Positions 1 through 9,521 of a DNA stretch of 64,000 nucleotides are shown here, piece after piece (within the stretch, counting starts at the first letter, position 1; every line of letters starts with the position of its first letter). The stretch lies in NCBI GenBank assembly GCA_041655765.1, contig JBBAEU010000009.1:47689-111688 (forward strand). The letters are read 5' to 3'. The notes under the pieces were generated by a model, which was not told where the DNA came from, ran no database searches, and saw nothing but the letters and a program-made list of their open reading frames with translations. The DNA comes from Brumimicrobium sp041655765 (GTDB taxonomy: Bacteria; Bacteroidota; Bacteroidia; Flavobacteriales_D; Crocinitomicaceae). A program made the translations under genes and the position numbers.

Positions 1-377
1 AAAATAAAGGCTGTTAAAACCTCTGGTATTTTTCTGAGTTTTTCTAATAATACCTCAATCTCAATGATACCTGCTTCTTGGATAATCAAAAAGTAATCAA
101 TTTGAGATTTTTCAGGAATCAAGAATTTCTCACCGTCTTTATTTTTTATTAAATAAAAGTTAACGTTTTCTTCTTCACTTATCCATTCGTACATTGAATG
201 AGAGGAAATAACGTTGCCCTTTTTTCCAGAAACCATAAATGAATTCTCTGACTTATGGAGTTGTAATTCTACGTTGTTGTTAATCGCCCAACACAATTTA
301 TAGTCGTTGCTATGACTACAAACTCCGATTATATCATAATCAAAATCAGATTCAATTACCAATGTGTGTTTTGCCAT
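1..377 (-). CDS. IPExxxVDY family protein (3' end cut by window edge)
   Basis: The reading frame starts at the ATG at 377 and runs leftwards off the window with 125 codons visible and no stop. Residues 87-89 read IPE and 93-95 read IDY, followed by a hydrophobic stretch. This is the signature of the IPExxxVDY family, small cytosolic proteins of unknown role found in Bacteroidota, often beside pyruvate kinase. The family is about 150 residues long, so only a short C-terminal tail is missing. Its job is not known and the neighbour to the left cannot be seen. Confidence 0.8.
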   Translation of the reverse strand, partial: MAKHTLVIESDFDYDIIGVCSHSNDYKLCWAINNNVELQLHKSENSFMVSGKKGNVISSHSMYEWISEEENVNFYLIKNKDGEKFLIPEKSQIDYFLIIQEAGIIEIEVLLEKLRKIPEVLTAFI

Positions 378-414
378 TTTGTTCTTTATTCAAACAACCT
401 ACTAAGTTAATTTT

Positions 415-861
415 TTATTCGTACTTTTCCAACTTCAAATAAGCGAATCCCTTTTTTTTGTCATTCACCATTTCTACCAAAGTAGTATCTTTCATCATCT
501 GAATAAGGTCATCTTTGATAAATTTATATCTTTTATGAGCAGGACATGGTTTATTGTCTGAGCATTCCTTTAGGCCCAAGAAACACCCCATATAACTTTC
601 ATTTCCATCAATTGTATCAATAATATCAATAAGCCTCAATTCGTCTAATCGTTCTGGTCTAATTTCAAAGCCACCATAAGCGCCTTGGACGGATTTTATA
701 ATATTGTGTTTTGTAAGTTTTTGAAGAATTTTAGAGGTGAAAGCCTCTGGTGAGTTGATAGCTTTAGCAATTTTTTTAAGACTGATACGCTTTTTGTCTA
801 TCGAATTTTCTGCTACAACAACACAAGCCCTTATCCCATATTCACAAGCTTTTGAAAACAT
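415..861 (-). CDS. Rrf2 family transcriptional regulator, probable Fe-S type
   Basis: A 148-residue protein with the Rrf2 winged-helix layout: N-terminal M-F-S-K-A-C-E-Y-G-I-R-A, a recognition helix near residues 36-52 and the wing motif G-A-Y-G-G-F around 60-65. Three cysteines at residues 93, 100 and 106 match the place where IscR and NsrR bind an iron-sulfur cluster, although the first spacing is six residues where IscR has five. Known members sense Fe-S status, nitric oxide or redox state and repress or activate DNA targets. The target here is unknown; the suf genes lie 57 kb away. It is transcribed alone, with the ATG at 861. Confidence 0.85.
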   Translation of the reverse strand: MFSKACEYGIRACVVVAENSIDKKRISLKKIAKAINSPEAFTSKILQKLTKHNIIKSVQGAYGGFEIRPERLDELRLIDIIDTIDGNESYMGCFLGLKECSDNKPCPAHKRYKFIKDDLIQMMKDTTLVEMVNDKKKGFAYLKLEKYE

Positions 862-1048
862 AACTTTAGCTTTAATAATTTTAGTAAAAATAGACTTATT
901 TGTCCATCTTTCTTTGATTTTTATGTAAATATTTGATTAAATTTTGAAATTAAAGAAAAAAACGGATAAAATTTTTATACAAGGACTCGCTTGGAACTAA
1001 AAAATATCATATTTTTAGAAAATATTCAAACCATAGAAGCATAACGAA

Positions 1049-1855
1049 ATGTTTTCAATAATAATTCCCTTGTATAATAAAGAATTGAGCGTTAAAAACA
1101 CAATTAAATCTGTTTTGAACCAAAGTTTTAAAGAGTTTGAAATCATTGTTGTTAATGATGGTTCTACCGATAAAAGTGAGGAAAAAGCTAAGGAAATTTC
1201 AGATGAGAGAATCAAAATCATTGATCAAGAAAATCAAGGCGTATCTGCTGCTAGAAATAGGGGAATTAAAGAAGCGAAGTTTCATTGGATTATATTTTTG
1301 GATGCCGATGATTTATGGTTGGACAATCATTTGCAAGAAATAAATCGACTTATTTCTAAGTATCCAACTTTTCAGGTTTTTGCATCAAGTTATCGTCGTA
1401 GTGATAATAAAGTAATCAAGTTGTGGCGAGAAGATGTAGAAGATTATATTGTTGATGATTATTTTTATGGTATGCTTCACCAACACATTGTTTGTACAGG
1501 GTGCATTGTAATCCGTAGTGCAATTTTTGATATGATAGACGCATTTAATCCTGCTCTTGAAATTGGTGAAGATATAGAATTGTGGGGGAGGATTGGCAAA
1601 CTTTTTCCAATTGTTAAAAGTAATACAGTTACAGTAGTTTATAACGTAGATGCTAAAAATAGAATCAGTTTAGGTAAATATAAAATGGATAAATCTATTT
1701 TTTCTGTCCTTGACTTTAAAAAAATGGAAAAAGAAACAGAAATTGAGTTTTATAAAATGATAATTGTACAGAAAATTAAAGATTTTATCATTCATGGGGA
1801 CATTAAAAACTTGATGTTCTTACTAAAAAAATATGGATTAAAACTTCTTTGGTAA
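1049..1855 (+). CDS. Family 2 glycosyltransferase
   Basis: A 268-residue GT-A fold glycosyltransferase. The N-terminus has the typical S-I-I-I-P-L-Y-N-K start, the nucleotide-binding N-D-G-S at 36-39 and the metal-binding D-A-D at 85-87. A third conserved acidic segment (E-I-G-E-D near 172-176) is likely the catalytic region. GT2 enzymes transfer a sugar from a nucleotide-sugar to an acceptor at the cytosolic face of the membrane, usually for polysaccharide, LPS or glycoprotein synthesis. There is no transmembrane segment. It stands alone, with no polysaccharide cluster around it, so donor and acceptor cannot be inferred. Confidence 0.88.
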   Translation: MFSIIIPLYNKELSVKNTIKSVLNQSFKEFEIIVVNDGSTDKSEEKAKEISDERIKIIDQENQGVSAARNRGIKEAKFHWIIFLDADDLWLDNHLQEINRLISKYPTFQVFASSYRRSDNKVIKLWREDVEDYIVDDYFYGMLHQHIVCTGCIVIRSAIFDMIDAFNPALEIGEDIELWGRIGKLFPIVKSNTVTVVYNVDAKNRISLGKYKMDKSIFSVLDFKKMEKETEIEFYKMIIVQKIKDFIIHGDIKNLMFLLKKYGLKLLW

Positions 1856-2064
1856 AACGAGCTGAATTTTTCACGTCTGATAAAATTAAGTTAATCGAGG
1901 GCTAAAAATTAACCACGATTGGAGTCAAACCTTTAAAGTTTATTATCTAATTTACATAAATATAAAGTAGGAAAAAGGGTGAATTTTATGATGATTTCTG
2001 TCATCATTGTCATATTTTCATTACATTAGCAACCCATAAATCAAAATTAACTTAAATTCATTTT

Positions 2065-4101
2065 ATGAAAAAAATTATATTGAGCATTTTTGTTGCTGGT
2101 TTTTTATTTTCTTGCTCAGAAGGAGGAGTTGAAAATAAAGATGTTCCAGAATCCGAAGACAAAGCAAGTATAAATAATGGTGATTTCCAATATGAAATTG
2201 ACCGATTTGCTGACATTAGAATTTTAAGATACCAAGTACCTGAATTTGAAGACTTATCCCTTCAACAGAAAAAACTAGTTTATTATCTTACTCAAGCGGG
2301 AATGGCGGGAAGAGATATTATTTGGGATCAAAATTACAAGTACAACCTTGAAATTAGAAGAGTGCTGGAAAATATCGTTAATAACTATAGCGGAGAAGAA
2401 AACAGTGATTGGAACAATTTTATGGAATATACAAAACAAGTTTGGTTTGCAAATGGAATCCATCATCACTATTCTATGAGTAAATTTACACCCAAATTTT
2501 CTGAGTCTTACTTTGATGAATTATTGGCTGAAACAGAAACGAAAATTAGTGTTGAAGCCAAAGAGGCTATTTTTAATCCTGATATAGATAATAAACGCGT
2601 AAATTTAGATGCTTCAAAAGGATTGATTCCAGGAAGTGCAAATAATTATTATGGCGATGGTGTTACTGACGAAATGGTTGATGAATATTACAAGAAAATT
2701 AAAGATCCGAACGAAGTTAGACCAATTTCTTACGGACTAAACTCTAAAATGGTTCTCAATGACAAAGGGGAAATCGAAGAAATTCCGTGGAAAATAGGAG
2801 GCATGTATGGTGAGGCTTTGGAACAAGTTGTTTATTGGCTGGATAAAGCAACGGAAGTAGCAGAAAATGAAGCACAAGCAGAAGGAATCCGTTTGTTGAT
2901 TAAATATTATCAAACAGGAGATTTAAAGGATTGGGATGCATATTGTATTGCATGGGCAGAGGCAACTGAAGGCGACATAGATTACATCAACGGATTTGTT
3001 GAGGTTTATGGCGACGCTAAAGGCTATAGAGGAGCATACGAAAGTGTAGTTCAAATAAAAGATTTTCATGCTTCAGAGCAAATGAAAGTTTTAGAAGATA
3101 ATGTACAATGGTTTGAGGATAATTCCCCAATTTTGGATGAACACAAAAAGGAAAAAGTGACTGGTGTGACTTATAAAGTTGTAAGCGTTGCTGGAGAATC
3201 TGGAGATGCTTCTCCTGCTACACCAATTGGAATTAACTTGCCAAACTCAGATTGGATTAGAGAAGAACATGGTTCAAAATCTGTGAGTCTTGGAAATATC
3301 ATTAGTGCATATAACAATGCATCTGCTGGTTCTTTATTGAGTGAATTTGCATACACGGAAGAAGAGGCTGAGAGAGCTAGGAAATATTATTCAATCGGGG
3401 ATGACTTACATACTGCATTACATGAAGTTGTTGGCCATGCAAGTGGAAAATTAAATCCTGGTGTTAGTGTTCCAGCAGAAACTTTGAAAAGTTATGCGAG
3501 TGCATTAGAAGAAGCTCGAGCTGACCTTGTTGCTTTATACTTTTTAATGGATGAAAAACTTGTTGAACTTGGATTGATGGAATCATTGGAAGTTGGAAAA
3601 TCTCAATACGATGGATATATCAGAAATGGTTTAATGACACAAATGCAACGCCTAAATTTAGGAGATGACATTGAAGAAGCACACATGAGAAATCGTCAGC
3701 TTGTTGCTGCTTGGGCTTATGAAAAAGGTCTTGAGGATAATGTAATCGAGAAAATTGTGGAAGATGGGAAAACATATTTTGTAATTAACGATTACGAGTC
3801 GCTTAAAGGATTGTTCGGAGATCTTTTAAGAGAAATACAAAGAATTAAATCTGAAGGTGATTTTGAAGCTGGACGTGATTTAATCGAAGATTATGCAGTG
3901 AAGGTTAACCCAGAAATCCACAAAGAAGTTCTTGATCGTGTTTCGGGTTTAGATATCGCACCATACAGTGGGTTTGTTAACCCAGAATATGAAGTCATTG
4001 AAGACGAAAATGGGGAGATTACTGATATTAAAATAGTATATCCAACTAGTTTTAAAGAACAAATGTTAAACTACAGTGAGAGATATAGTTTCTTGAAGTA
4101 G
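2065..4101 (+). CDS. Peptidase family M49 (dipeptidyl peptidase III-like) lipoprotein
   Basis: A 678-residue zinc peptidase. The hallmark M49 motif H-E-V-V-G-H is at residues 453-458 and the second zinc motif E-E-A-R-A-D at 482-487. This spacing and the six-residue HExxxH form are specific to M49. The N-terminus is a lipoprotein signal with lipobox L-F-S-C and lipidated Cys17, so the enzyme is probably anchored in the outer or inner membrane and trims dipeptides from peptide N-termini in the periplasm. Bacteroidota homologues are often mislabelled as dihydrofolate reductase. It is a single-gene unit that ends in a strong hairpin shared with the convergent gene downstream. Confidence 0.88.
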   Translation: MKKIILSIFVAGFLFSCSEGGVENKDVPESEDKASINNGDFQYEIDRFADIRILRYQVPEFEDLSLQQKKLVYYLTQAGMAGRDIIWDQNYKYNLEIRRVLENIVNNYSGEENSDWNNFMEYTKQVWFANGIHHHYSMSKFTPKFSESYFDELLAETETKISVEAKEAIFNPDIDNKRVNLDASKGLIPGSANNYYGDGVTDEMVDEYYKKIKDPNEVRPISYGLNSKMVLNDKGEIEEIPWKIGGMYGEALEQVVYWLDKATEVAENEAQAEGIRLLIKYYQTGDLKDWDAYCIAWAEATEGDIDYINGFVEVYGDAKGYRGAYESVVQIKDFHASEQMKVLEDNVQWFEDNSPILDEHKKEKVTGVTYKVVSVAGESGDASPATPIGINLPNSDWIREEHGSKSVSLGNIISAYNNASAGSLLSEFAYTEEEAERARKYYSIGDDLHTALHEVVGHASGKLNPGVSVPAETLKSYASALEEARADLVALYFLMDEKLVELGLMESLEVGKSQYDGYIRNGLMTQMQRLNLGDDIEEAHMRNRQLVAAWAYEKGLEDNVIEKIVEDGKTYFVINDYESLKGLFGDLLREIQRIKSEGDFEAGRDLIEDYAVKVNPEIHKEVLDRVSGLDIAPYSGFVNPEYEVIEDENGEITDIKIVYPTSFKEQMLNYSERYSFLK

Positions 4102-4112
4102 GAAATAGGTAT

Positions 4113-4155
4113 TTCAATCAAAAAAGGGGCGCAACACGCCCCTTTTTTGATTGAA
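4113..4155. terminator. Bidirectional intrinsic terminator
   Basis: A perfect 19-bp inverted repeat (4113-4131 and 4137-4155) with a 5-nt loop. The GC core GGGGCG/CGCCCC is flanked by A6 and T6, so it gives a T-tract in both directions. It sits between the convergent M49 peptidase gene and the small secreted protein gene and can end both transcripts. Confidence 0.92.
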
Positions 4156-4164
4156 TTTAAAATC

Positions 4165-4602
4165 TTATTTCTTAGTTTTTGAATTTGGTTCAATCACTTT
4201 TAAACCTTCTTTTTCTTTTAAAGATGAAGCCTTGTTTGTTTCGCTTTCTTTTTGAAGCGTTTCAAATTTTTCCAATTGTTCTGGAGTTAGAATTGATTTA
4301 AACTCAGCTAAGAATTTTTCATTTACTTCTTTTGCTTGCTCACGATCTATCCCTGCTTCACGGTTTTTATGTTGAGTTTCACTTCTTAACTCTAGAAGTT
4401 CTGCAACCCTTTTGGTTTGTTCTTCATCTAAATCTAAAGCCTCTTTAACTTTTTCTAAATTTGAATTTGTTTTTGCTTTAACGGGTTCTTGAACTCTTTG
4501 CAACTCTACTCTTTCAACCTCTTTTGGCTGTTCGTTTTGTTGTGCAAAAGAAATCATCCCAAAACTTACAAGCATAATTGTGCTTAAAACTACTTTTTTC
4601 AT
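4165..4602 (-). CDS. Small secreted protein with an LTxxQ-like helical region
   Basis: The frame can extend to a TTG at 4626, but the ATG at 4602 is preferred because it begins a clean Sec signal peptide (M-K-K-V-V-L-S then a hydrophobic core, cut after S-F-A-Q). The mature part, about 125 residues, is charged and predicted helical. It contains I-L-T-P-E-Q-L-E-K-F, a motif like the LTxxQ repeat of the periplasmic chaperone Spy. That suggests, but does not prove, a periplasmic Spy-like role. The tail is rich in Lys, Glu and Ser. No enzyme motif is visible. Confidence 0.65.
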   Translation of the reverse strand: MKKVVLSTIMLVSFGMISFAQQNEQPKEVERVELQRVQEPVKAKTNSNLEKVKEALDLDEEQTKRVAELLELRSETQHKNREAGIDREQAKEVNEKFLAEFKSILTPEQLEKFETLQKESETNKASSLKEKEGLKVIEPNSKTKK

Positions 4603-4698
4603 ACTATTGTATTTATTAATTAACAATTTAACTTCTATAAAATTAAACCTTTCTTTTCAATTCTAAAAAGAAAGATACAGAAATTAACATAATTTATT

Positions 4699-5118
4699 TT
4701 ATTCTTCTTCTGATTTGTCGGTTTCTTTTGGGTCTTCTAAAGATACTAAATCAGCTTTTTGTAGGATATTATACCATTGAAAAACCTTTTTGATATCTGA
4801 AGGATACACCCTTTCCTTGTCATAATCTGGAAGAATTTCCTCCAAGTATGCACCCAATTTATTTGCGCTTTCTTTGTGTGATATTGTTGCACCACAATTT
4901 TCTTTTTTAGCGATATTTAGATACACATCTTTTAATGAAACATCAGCGTCATACGTATAGATGCTGATGTCTTCTAAAGCAGATATTCTATCGGTAGATT
5001 GTGCCGGAATTCTTTTATTGTCTTCTAAAGACTCAACAATTAAGCTTTTTTTTGATTGCGCCACGATTTTGTACAACCCTGGTTTTCCTGAAATAGAAAT
5101 GATTCCTGATAAATCCAT
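4699..5118 (-). CDS. DUF5606 domain protein
   Basis: A 139-residue cytosolic protein beginning M-D-L-S-G-I-I-S-I-S-G-K-P-G-L-Y-K, the conserved start of the DUF5606 family of Bacteroidota. The N-terminal half looks like a small beta barrel, with short strands such as L-I-V-E-S-L around residues 25-50. The C-terminal part is helical and ends in an acidic tail rich in Glu and Asp. Function unknown. There is no signal peptide. It stands between two secreted-protein genes on the same strand, with gaps of about 80-100 bp that carry no clear terminator. Confidence 0.75.
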   Translation of the reverse strand: MDLSGIISISGKPGLYKIVAQSKKSLIVESLEDNKRIPAQSTDRISALEDISIYTYDADVSLKDVYLNIAKKENCGATISHKESANKLGAYLEEILPDYDKERVYPSDIKKVFQWYNILQKADLVSLEDPKETDKSEEE

Positions 5119-5195
5119 ATTAATTTTTTGTTACGTTTTTTCAAATATGATGCCAAAAATAAAAAGAATTAGGAATGCTGCTCAATTCTTTCATT

Positions 5196-7742
5196 CTAAT
5201 TTTTAAAAAAGGGAACAACAACAATCTCTTTTGAAGTTTTAATTTTCAAATAATACGACCCATTAGGCAAATGTTGAACATTCACCTTATATTGTGGAGA
5301 AGTCTCTACTTTTTCTCTTTTTACTATTTCTCCAAGTATGGAATAGATTTCAATTTCTTCTATTTTTTCTTTAGCTGCTTCAACATTTAAAATGGTTGAG
5401 GTTGGATTCGGATATATTTTAAAACGATGAACCTCATTGTTTGCTAGTCCACTTGTCCAATTCACAGCATTTGAAAAGCTTTTGCAATTATCCGCACCTT
5501 GAATCGCTACGCTATAATAACCATATTGGGTTGGCGCATAACTTTGATTTGTTGCACCAGAAATCGGATAATCATTAAAATACCATTGATAATTTGGGGC
5601 ACTACTAGCATACAAAGTATCATCAATCAAGGTGATAGTAGGATTTGAAAGCGGACTACCTTGAGAAACTTCAACTGTATCGGAATGTATCTTACAGCCT
5701 TGCATATCAGTACCTGAAAGGTAAACCAATTCAGGTTGTGAAATTATAACTTCTGAATTTAACGAACCATTCGACCATTCATAACTCGACATTTCTATAT
5801 TTGACGTTAAAACAACAGGCATTTGGCAGATGATTGTATCGCCAAGAACTTGGAGATTTCCGTTTTTACTCACCAACACATCAAAAGCATCAATTTTACC
5901 ATAACCAAAACGATTATTTGGTAAGCTACCCGTAAACTGGTCTGAAAATCCTGTATTTTTCATGTCATTCATAAAATCCTTATAAGTGCTTTTGGGACAT
6001 CTTTCTAAGTATAATGCTGCTATCCCAGCCACAACAGGAGACGCCATAGATGTCCCTCCGTTTCTGGCATGATAACCACCTTGGTCGAGTATAGTTGCAT
6101 AACTCGTTGGTGAATTAACAATATACATCGGTGCACTTCCTAGCGAAACTTCTCCAGAAGCACTAATGTCTGGTTTAATTACGCCCCTTCTGTTCGGTCC
6201 TCTACTTGATGAAGGTGCAATATCTCCTGGTGTTGTATTATCTGCCGAAACATACATATCTCCATTATAGTTTATATGACTTGCTCGGTTTCTTAAATTT
6301 GCAACAGAAATGATTTTGGGAGAACAATTCCAAGATGAAACAAGACTCTGTGCGCTATCTGGCATAATATAATTGGTAATTTTTGGATATGTTGCAACAG
6401 TTGGAATTTCAGTAACAATTTTATTGAGCCCAAAGTTAAAACCTGACCATAAATCATAAACTCCAATTCCAGTTGCGTCAAATCGCATTAGATAATCCGT
6501 TGAATCAACTTTTGAAAAGAAACCTTGTAAATGATAGTTTTGACCTTGATATTCAGAGTAAATTTCAAGTGTTGCAATTCTATCGCCATTTGCATTATAT
6601 AAAGTGTCAAATATGGGAGTTCCAACATTTAATTGGGTAAATCTATATGCTGTGGAAGCAACATTTTCATAAGTAACATTATGGTTTGCACCAAAAGAAT
6701 AGTAAAATTGCGCCTCACTGATGTCCGACCACAAATCAAAAAACACCGTATTTTGTCCCAACGAACCATTTGGATTATTTTCAAACCAAACAAAGTTTGT
6801 ATCAGTAACCGATAAGTCGGCATGAACATGGTAAGGCATAAGATTTCCATAGTTTCCTGCTGCACCTACGATGATTCTTCCTTCTTTTTCTTCAACCAAG
6901 AGGTCCATGAATTCACCTGCTGGATCTTTACCATCATGACTTCCAAGGGCTGAACCAACACTTAAATTAATTACCGCTGGTTTATTCAAGCTATCTGCCA
7001 CGCGGAATATATAATCACATGCATCTGCAACAGTTAATGTCCAATTTGGAAGATCAAAATTCGTTTCTACAAAAATAATTTCTGCATCGGGAGCCATACC
7101 TTTATTTGTTCCATTTGCCAAGCCATTTCCAGCAGCAATTCCTACTACTGTTGTTCCATGTCCCAAATCAGACTGTGAAGTTGTTGTGTTTGGTGCTGCC
7201 TGAATTTGGTCTTCATTCCACACTTGACCATATCCATAAGGTTGAGGAGAAGATGTTGGTGTTTCAACCTTTTGATTCCAATATCTAATTACTCTTTTTT
7301 TACCAAATTGATTGATAAAATCCGGGTGATCATAATCCAATCCACTATCTACAAAACCGATTATCACATTTTTGCCTGTGTAGCTATCTAAAAGGGGAGA
7401 AACACCTAGATGAACAGAATCTACCTGATGCCATTTTCTTGCAGTATCATCCAACAAAGCTTTTGGTGTATATTCAAAGAAATAATTGGTAATCATTCCT
7501 TCTTTAAACTGATTTGAAACCCATTGTGGTGTTTGGGTAAAGAACAAATAATTTTCCGTCTCTCTCTTTATCTCTACTCCAGATCTTTGTAGATGCTCCT
7601 TGTTTTTTATTGTGTTCTCCACAGAAAAAGGTATTTGAATTTGTGGAGATTCATTGAGTACTTTTTCAAACCCAAATTTCTGAGAAATTAAGAAAAAGGG
7701 GGTTGTGATAAATAATATGAGTATTAGTCTTTGGTACACCAT
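5196..7742 (-). CDS. S8 family (subtilisin-like) protease with T9SS type A sorting domain
   Basis: An 848-residue secreted serine protease. After a signal peptide (cut near S-Q, residue 21) and a propeptide-like region, the catalytic triad is Asp132 (V-D-S-G), His195 (G-H-G-T-T) and Ser565 (G-T-S-M-A-S-P). The 370 residues between His and Ser exceed the classical subtilisin length and probably hold an inserted beta domain, as in cucumisin- or lactocepin-like subtilases. An Ig-like region follows, then a T9SS sorting domain from about residue 766 (Y-P-N-P, ending in F-F-K-N). It would pass the inner membrane by Sec and the outer membrane by the type IX system. It is divergent from the second subtilase at 7859. 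Confidence 0.9.
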   Translation of the reverse strand: MVYQRLILILFITTPFFLISQKFGFEKVLNESPQIQIPFSVENTIKNKEHLQRSGVEIKRETENYLFFTQTPQWVSNQFKEGMITNYFFEYTPKALLDDTARKWHQVDSVHLGVSPLLDSYTGKNVIIGFVDSGLDYDHPDFINQFGKKRVIRYWNQKVETPTSSPQPYGYGQVWNEDQIQAAPNTTTSQSDLGHGTTVVGIAAGNGLANGTNKGMAPDAEIIFVETNFDLPNWTLTVADACDYIFRVADSLNKPAVINLSVGSALGSHDGKDPAGEFMDLLVEEKEGRIIVGAAGNYGNLMPYHVHADLSVTDTNFVWFENNPNGSLGQNTVFFDLWSDISEAQFYYSFGANHNVTYENVASTAYRFTQLNVGTPIFDTLYNANGDRIATLEIYSEYQGQNYHLQGFFSKVDSTDYLMRFDATGIGVYDLWSGFNFGLNKIVTEIPTVATYPKITNYIMPDSAQSLVSSWNCSPKIISVANLRNRASHINYNGDMYVSADNTTPGDIAPSSSRGPNRRGVIKPDISASGEVSLGSAPMYIVNSPTSYATILDQGGYHARNGGTSMASPVVAGIAALYLERCPKSTYKDFMNDMKNTGFSDQFTGSLPNNRFGYGKIDAFDVLVSKNGNLQVLGDTIICQMPVVLTSNIEMSSYEWSNGSLNSEVIISQPELVYLSGTDMQGCKIHSDTVEVSQGSPLSNPTITLIDDTLYASSAPNYQWYFNDYPISGATNQSYAPTQYGYYSVAIQGADNCKSFSNAVNWTSGLANNEVHRFKIYPNPTSTILNVEAAKEKIEEIEIYSILGEIVKREKVETSPQYKVNVQHLPNGSYYLKIKTSKEIVVVPFFKN

Positions 7743-7858
7743 TTGATTGTATATTTTAACCAGTTAAAATAAATTAACGTTTAATTAAAAGATAAATATC
7801 GTAAATTTGACTAATAAAATAGATATTTGTAAAAAAAATAAAATCTAAATAAAAAAAC

Positions 7859-9472
7859 ATGAAGAAATTAACTTTAAGAATTTTTATTCTTTCATTATTG
7901 TTTGCTTTTTCAGGATATTCTAACGCTCAAGTAGAAGAAGAGATTATAAACTGGTATAACAATACAAAACCAGGAATGTCAATTGACAAAGCGTATAAAT
8001 TACTCAAAAAAATTGAGCCAGAAACCGTTGTTGTAGGAATTGTTGACTCAGGAATCGATGTTGACCACGAAGACCTAAAAGGTCAAATTTGGATAAATTC
8101 AGATGAAATAGCTGGAAATGGTATTGACGATGACAACAATGGATACATTGATGATATTCACGGGTGGAACTTTCTTGGAAAATCTGATGGAACAAATCTG
8201 GAGCATGCACGTCTAGATGGAACCAGAATCTATGCGCGTCTAAAACCTCGTTTTGAAAGCATAGAAGACGAGTCTGAAGTAGCAGAAGAAGACAAAAAAG
8301 ATTATGAATTATATCTAAAAACCAAATCATTTGTTGAGACCAATTTTTTACAATATTCTATGATTTTGCAAAAAATGGTAGAATATCGTGACGAATTGCT
8401 TCCTACTTTAATGCCAAATCTTGCAAAAGCACTGGATGTTAAAGAAGAAGAGTTGACAGAAGAAATGGTAAAAGAATGGACACCAAAAAGTAATGAAGAA
8501 GCTGAATTAAAACGTTTTGGCTCTATTGTTTTGGCAGGAGAAGATTTAAGTAATTTACTAAACAGACAAATTAACCAAATTCAAAGCATGGTTGACTATT
8601 ATTACAATCCAGACTTTGATGATAGAGCTGTTATTGGTGATGATTACCTTGATATGAATGATTTGGAAAACTATGGAAACAATGATTATGAAGGCCCTGA
8701 CGCTTTACACGGAACACACGTTGGAGGAATTGTAGCAGCACTTCGTGGTAATGGATTAGGAGGAGATGGTGTTGCTGACAACGCAAGATTAATGTCTTTA
8801 AGAGCAGTCCCTGATGGTGATGAGTTTGATAAAGACATTGCTCTATCAATTCGATATGCTGTAGATAATGGAGCAAAAGTAATCAATGGATCTTTTGGTA
8901 AAGCGTTTTCAAGTTTGCCTCATGAAGTGTATGAGGCACTTATTTACGCTCAAGAACATGATGTTTTATTTGTACATGCTGCTGGGAATGATGCGAAAGA
9001 TTTAGCAAAAGAAGATAATTTTCCAGCTGTTCACTACGAGTTTCAAGATGAACCATTTACACATGTTTTAACAATTGGTGCTTCTACCAGAGACGATAAA
9101 GGGAACTTACCTGCAGTGTTCTCAAACTATGGTGCAGACCAAGTGGATATTTTTGCGCCTGGATTTGAGATTTACAATGCAATCCCAGACAATAAATACC
9201 AAAAACTACAGGGTACTTCAATGGCTGCGCCTATGGTTGCTGGTGCTGTGGCTTTAATAAAAGGTTATTTTCCTAACTTAACAATGTTGGAGATAAAAAA
9301 CATTATCCTTGATTCAGGAGATGATTATAGTAAAACCTTACAAAGAAAACCAGGTACAACTGAAAAAGTGCCTTTTGGAGAACTTTCAAGAACAGGAAAA
9401 GTTGTAAACCTTCACAAAGCTGTGAAAATGGCTAAGAAAATATCTAAGAAAAAAGCAAAACAAAATAAATAA
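7859..9472 (+). CDS. S8 family subtilisin-like protease with a large Asp-His insertion, no sorting domain
   Basis: A 537-residue secreted protease with a Sec signal peptide (cut near S-N-A-Q). The triad is Asp63 (V-D-S-G), His284 (L-H-G-T-H) and Ser454 (G-T-S-M-A-A-P). The Asp-His distance is 221 residues, where most subtilases have about 35-40. The extra region (about residues 95-265) is helical and very charged. There is no propeptide longer than about 40 residues and no T9SS sorting domain. The protein ends in a Lys-rich tail, so it probably stays in the periplasm or at a membrane. It is head to head with the T9SS subtilase at 5196 across about 115 bp, and a hairpin follows its stop. Confidence 0.88.
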   Translation: MKKLTLRIFILSLLFAFSGYSNAQVEEEIINWYNNTKPGMSIDKAYKLLKKIEPETVVVGIVDSGIDVDHEDLKGQIWINSDEIAGNGIDDDNNGYIDDIHGWNFLGKSDGTNLEHARLDGTRIYARLKPRFESIEDESEVAEEDKKDYELYLKTKSFVETNFLQYSMILQKMVEYRDELLPTLMPNLAKALDVKEEELTEEMVKEWTPKSNEEAELKRFGSIVLAGEDLSNLLNRQINQIQSMVDYYYNPDFDDRAVIGDDYLDMNDLENYGNNDYEGPDALHGTHVGGIVAALRGNGLGGDGVADNARLMSLRAVPDGDEFDKDIALSIRYAVDNGAKVINGSFGKAFSSLPHEVYEALIYAQEHDVLFVHAAGNDAKDLAKEDNFPAVHYEFQDEPFTHVLTIGASTRDDKGNLPAVFSNYGADQVDIFAPGFEIYNAIPDNKYQKLQGTSMAAPMVAGAVALIKGYFPNLTMLEIKNIILDSGDDYSKTLQRKPGTTEKVPFGELSRTGKVVNLHKAVKMAKKISKKKAKQNK

Positions 9473-9479
9473 ATCAGTA

Positions 9480-9513
9480 TTTAAAAGGTGTGCTCTATGG
9501 CGCACCTTTTAAA
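9480..9513 (+). terminator. Intrinsic terminator-like hairpin close to the next start codon
   Basis: Fourteen-base arms at 9480-9493 and 9500-9513 pair with one mismatch around a 6-nt loop (core AAAAGGTG / CACCTTTT). It follows the stop of the 7859 protease by 7 bp and ends 8 bp before the ATG at 9522. A T-run is built into the right arm. It can end the upstream transcript, but it would also fold in any read-through mRNA directly before the next start codon. Confidence 0.7.
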
Positions 9514-9521
9514 TTAAATTC

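Noticed and set aside
1988..2007. Small hairpin atgatga / tcatcat before the M49 peptidase gene
   Set aside because: Seven AT-rich pairs are too weak to call a regulatory element without conservation.
4649..4674. Nine-base inverted repeat ctttctttt / aaaagaaag
   Set aside because: Almost only A and T with one G/C type pair in each third; likely chance in AT-rich DNA.
8004..8886. Several His/Leu/Gln-rich minus-strand frames inside the 7859 protease gene
   Set aside because: Antisense shadows of a well-supported subtilase with low-complexity translations.
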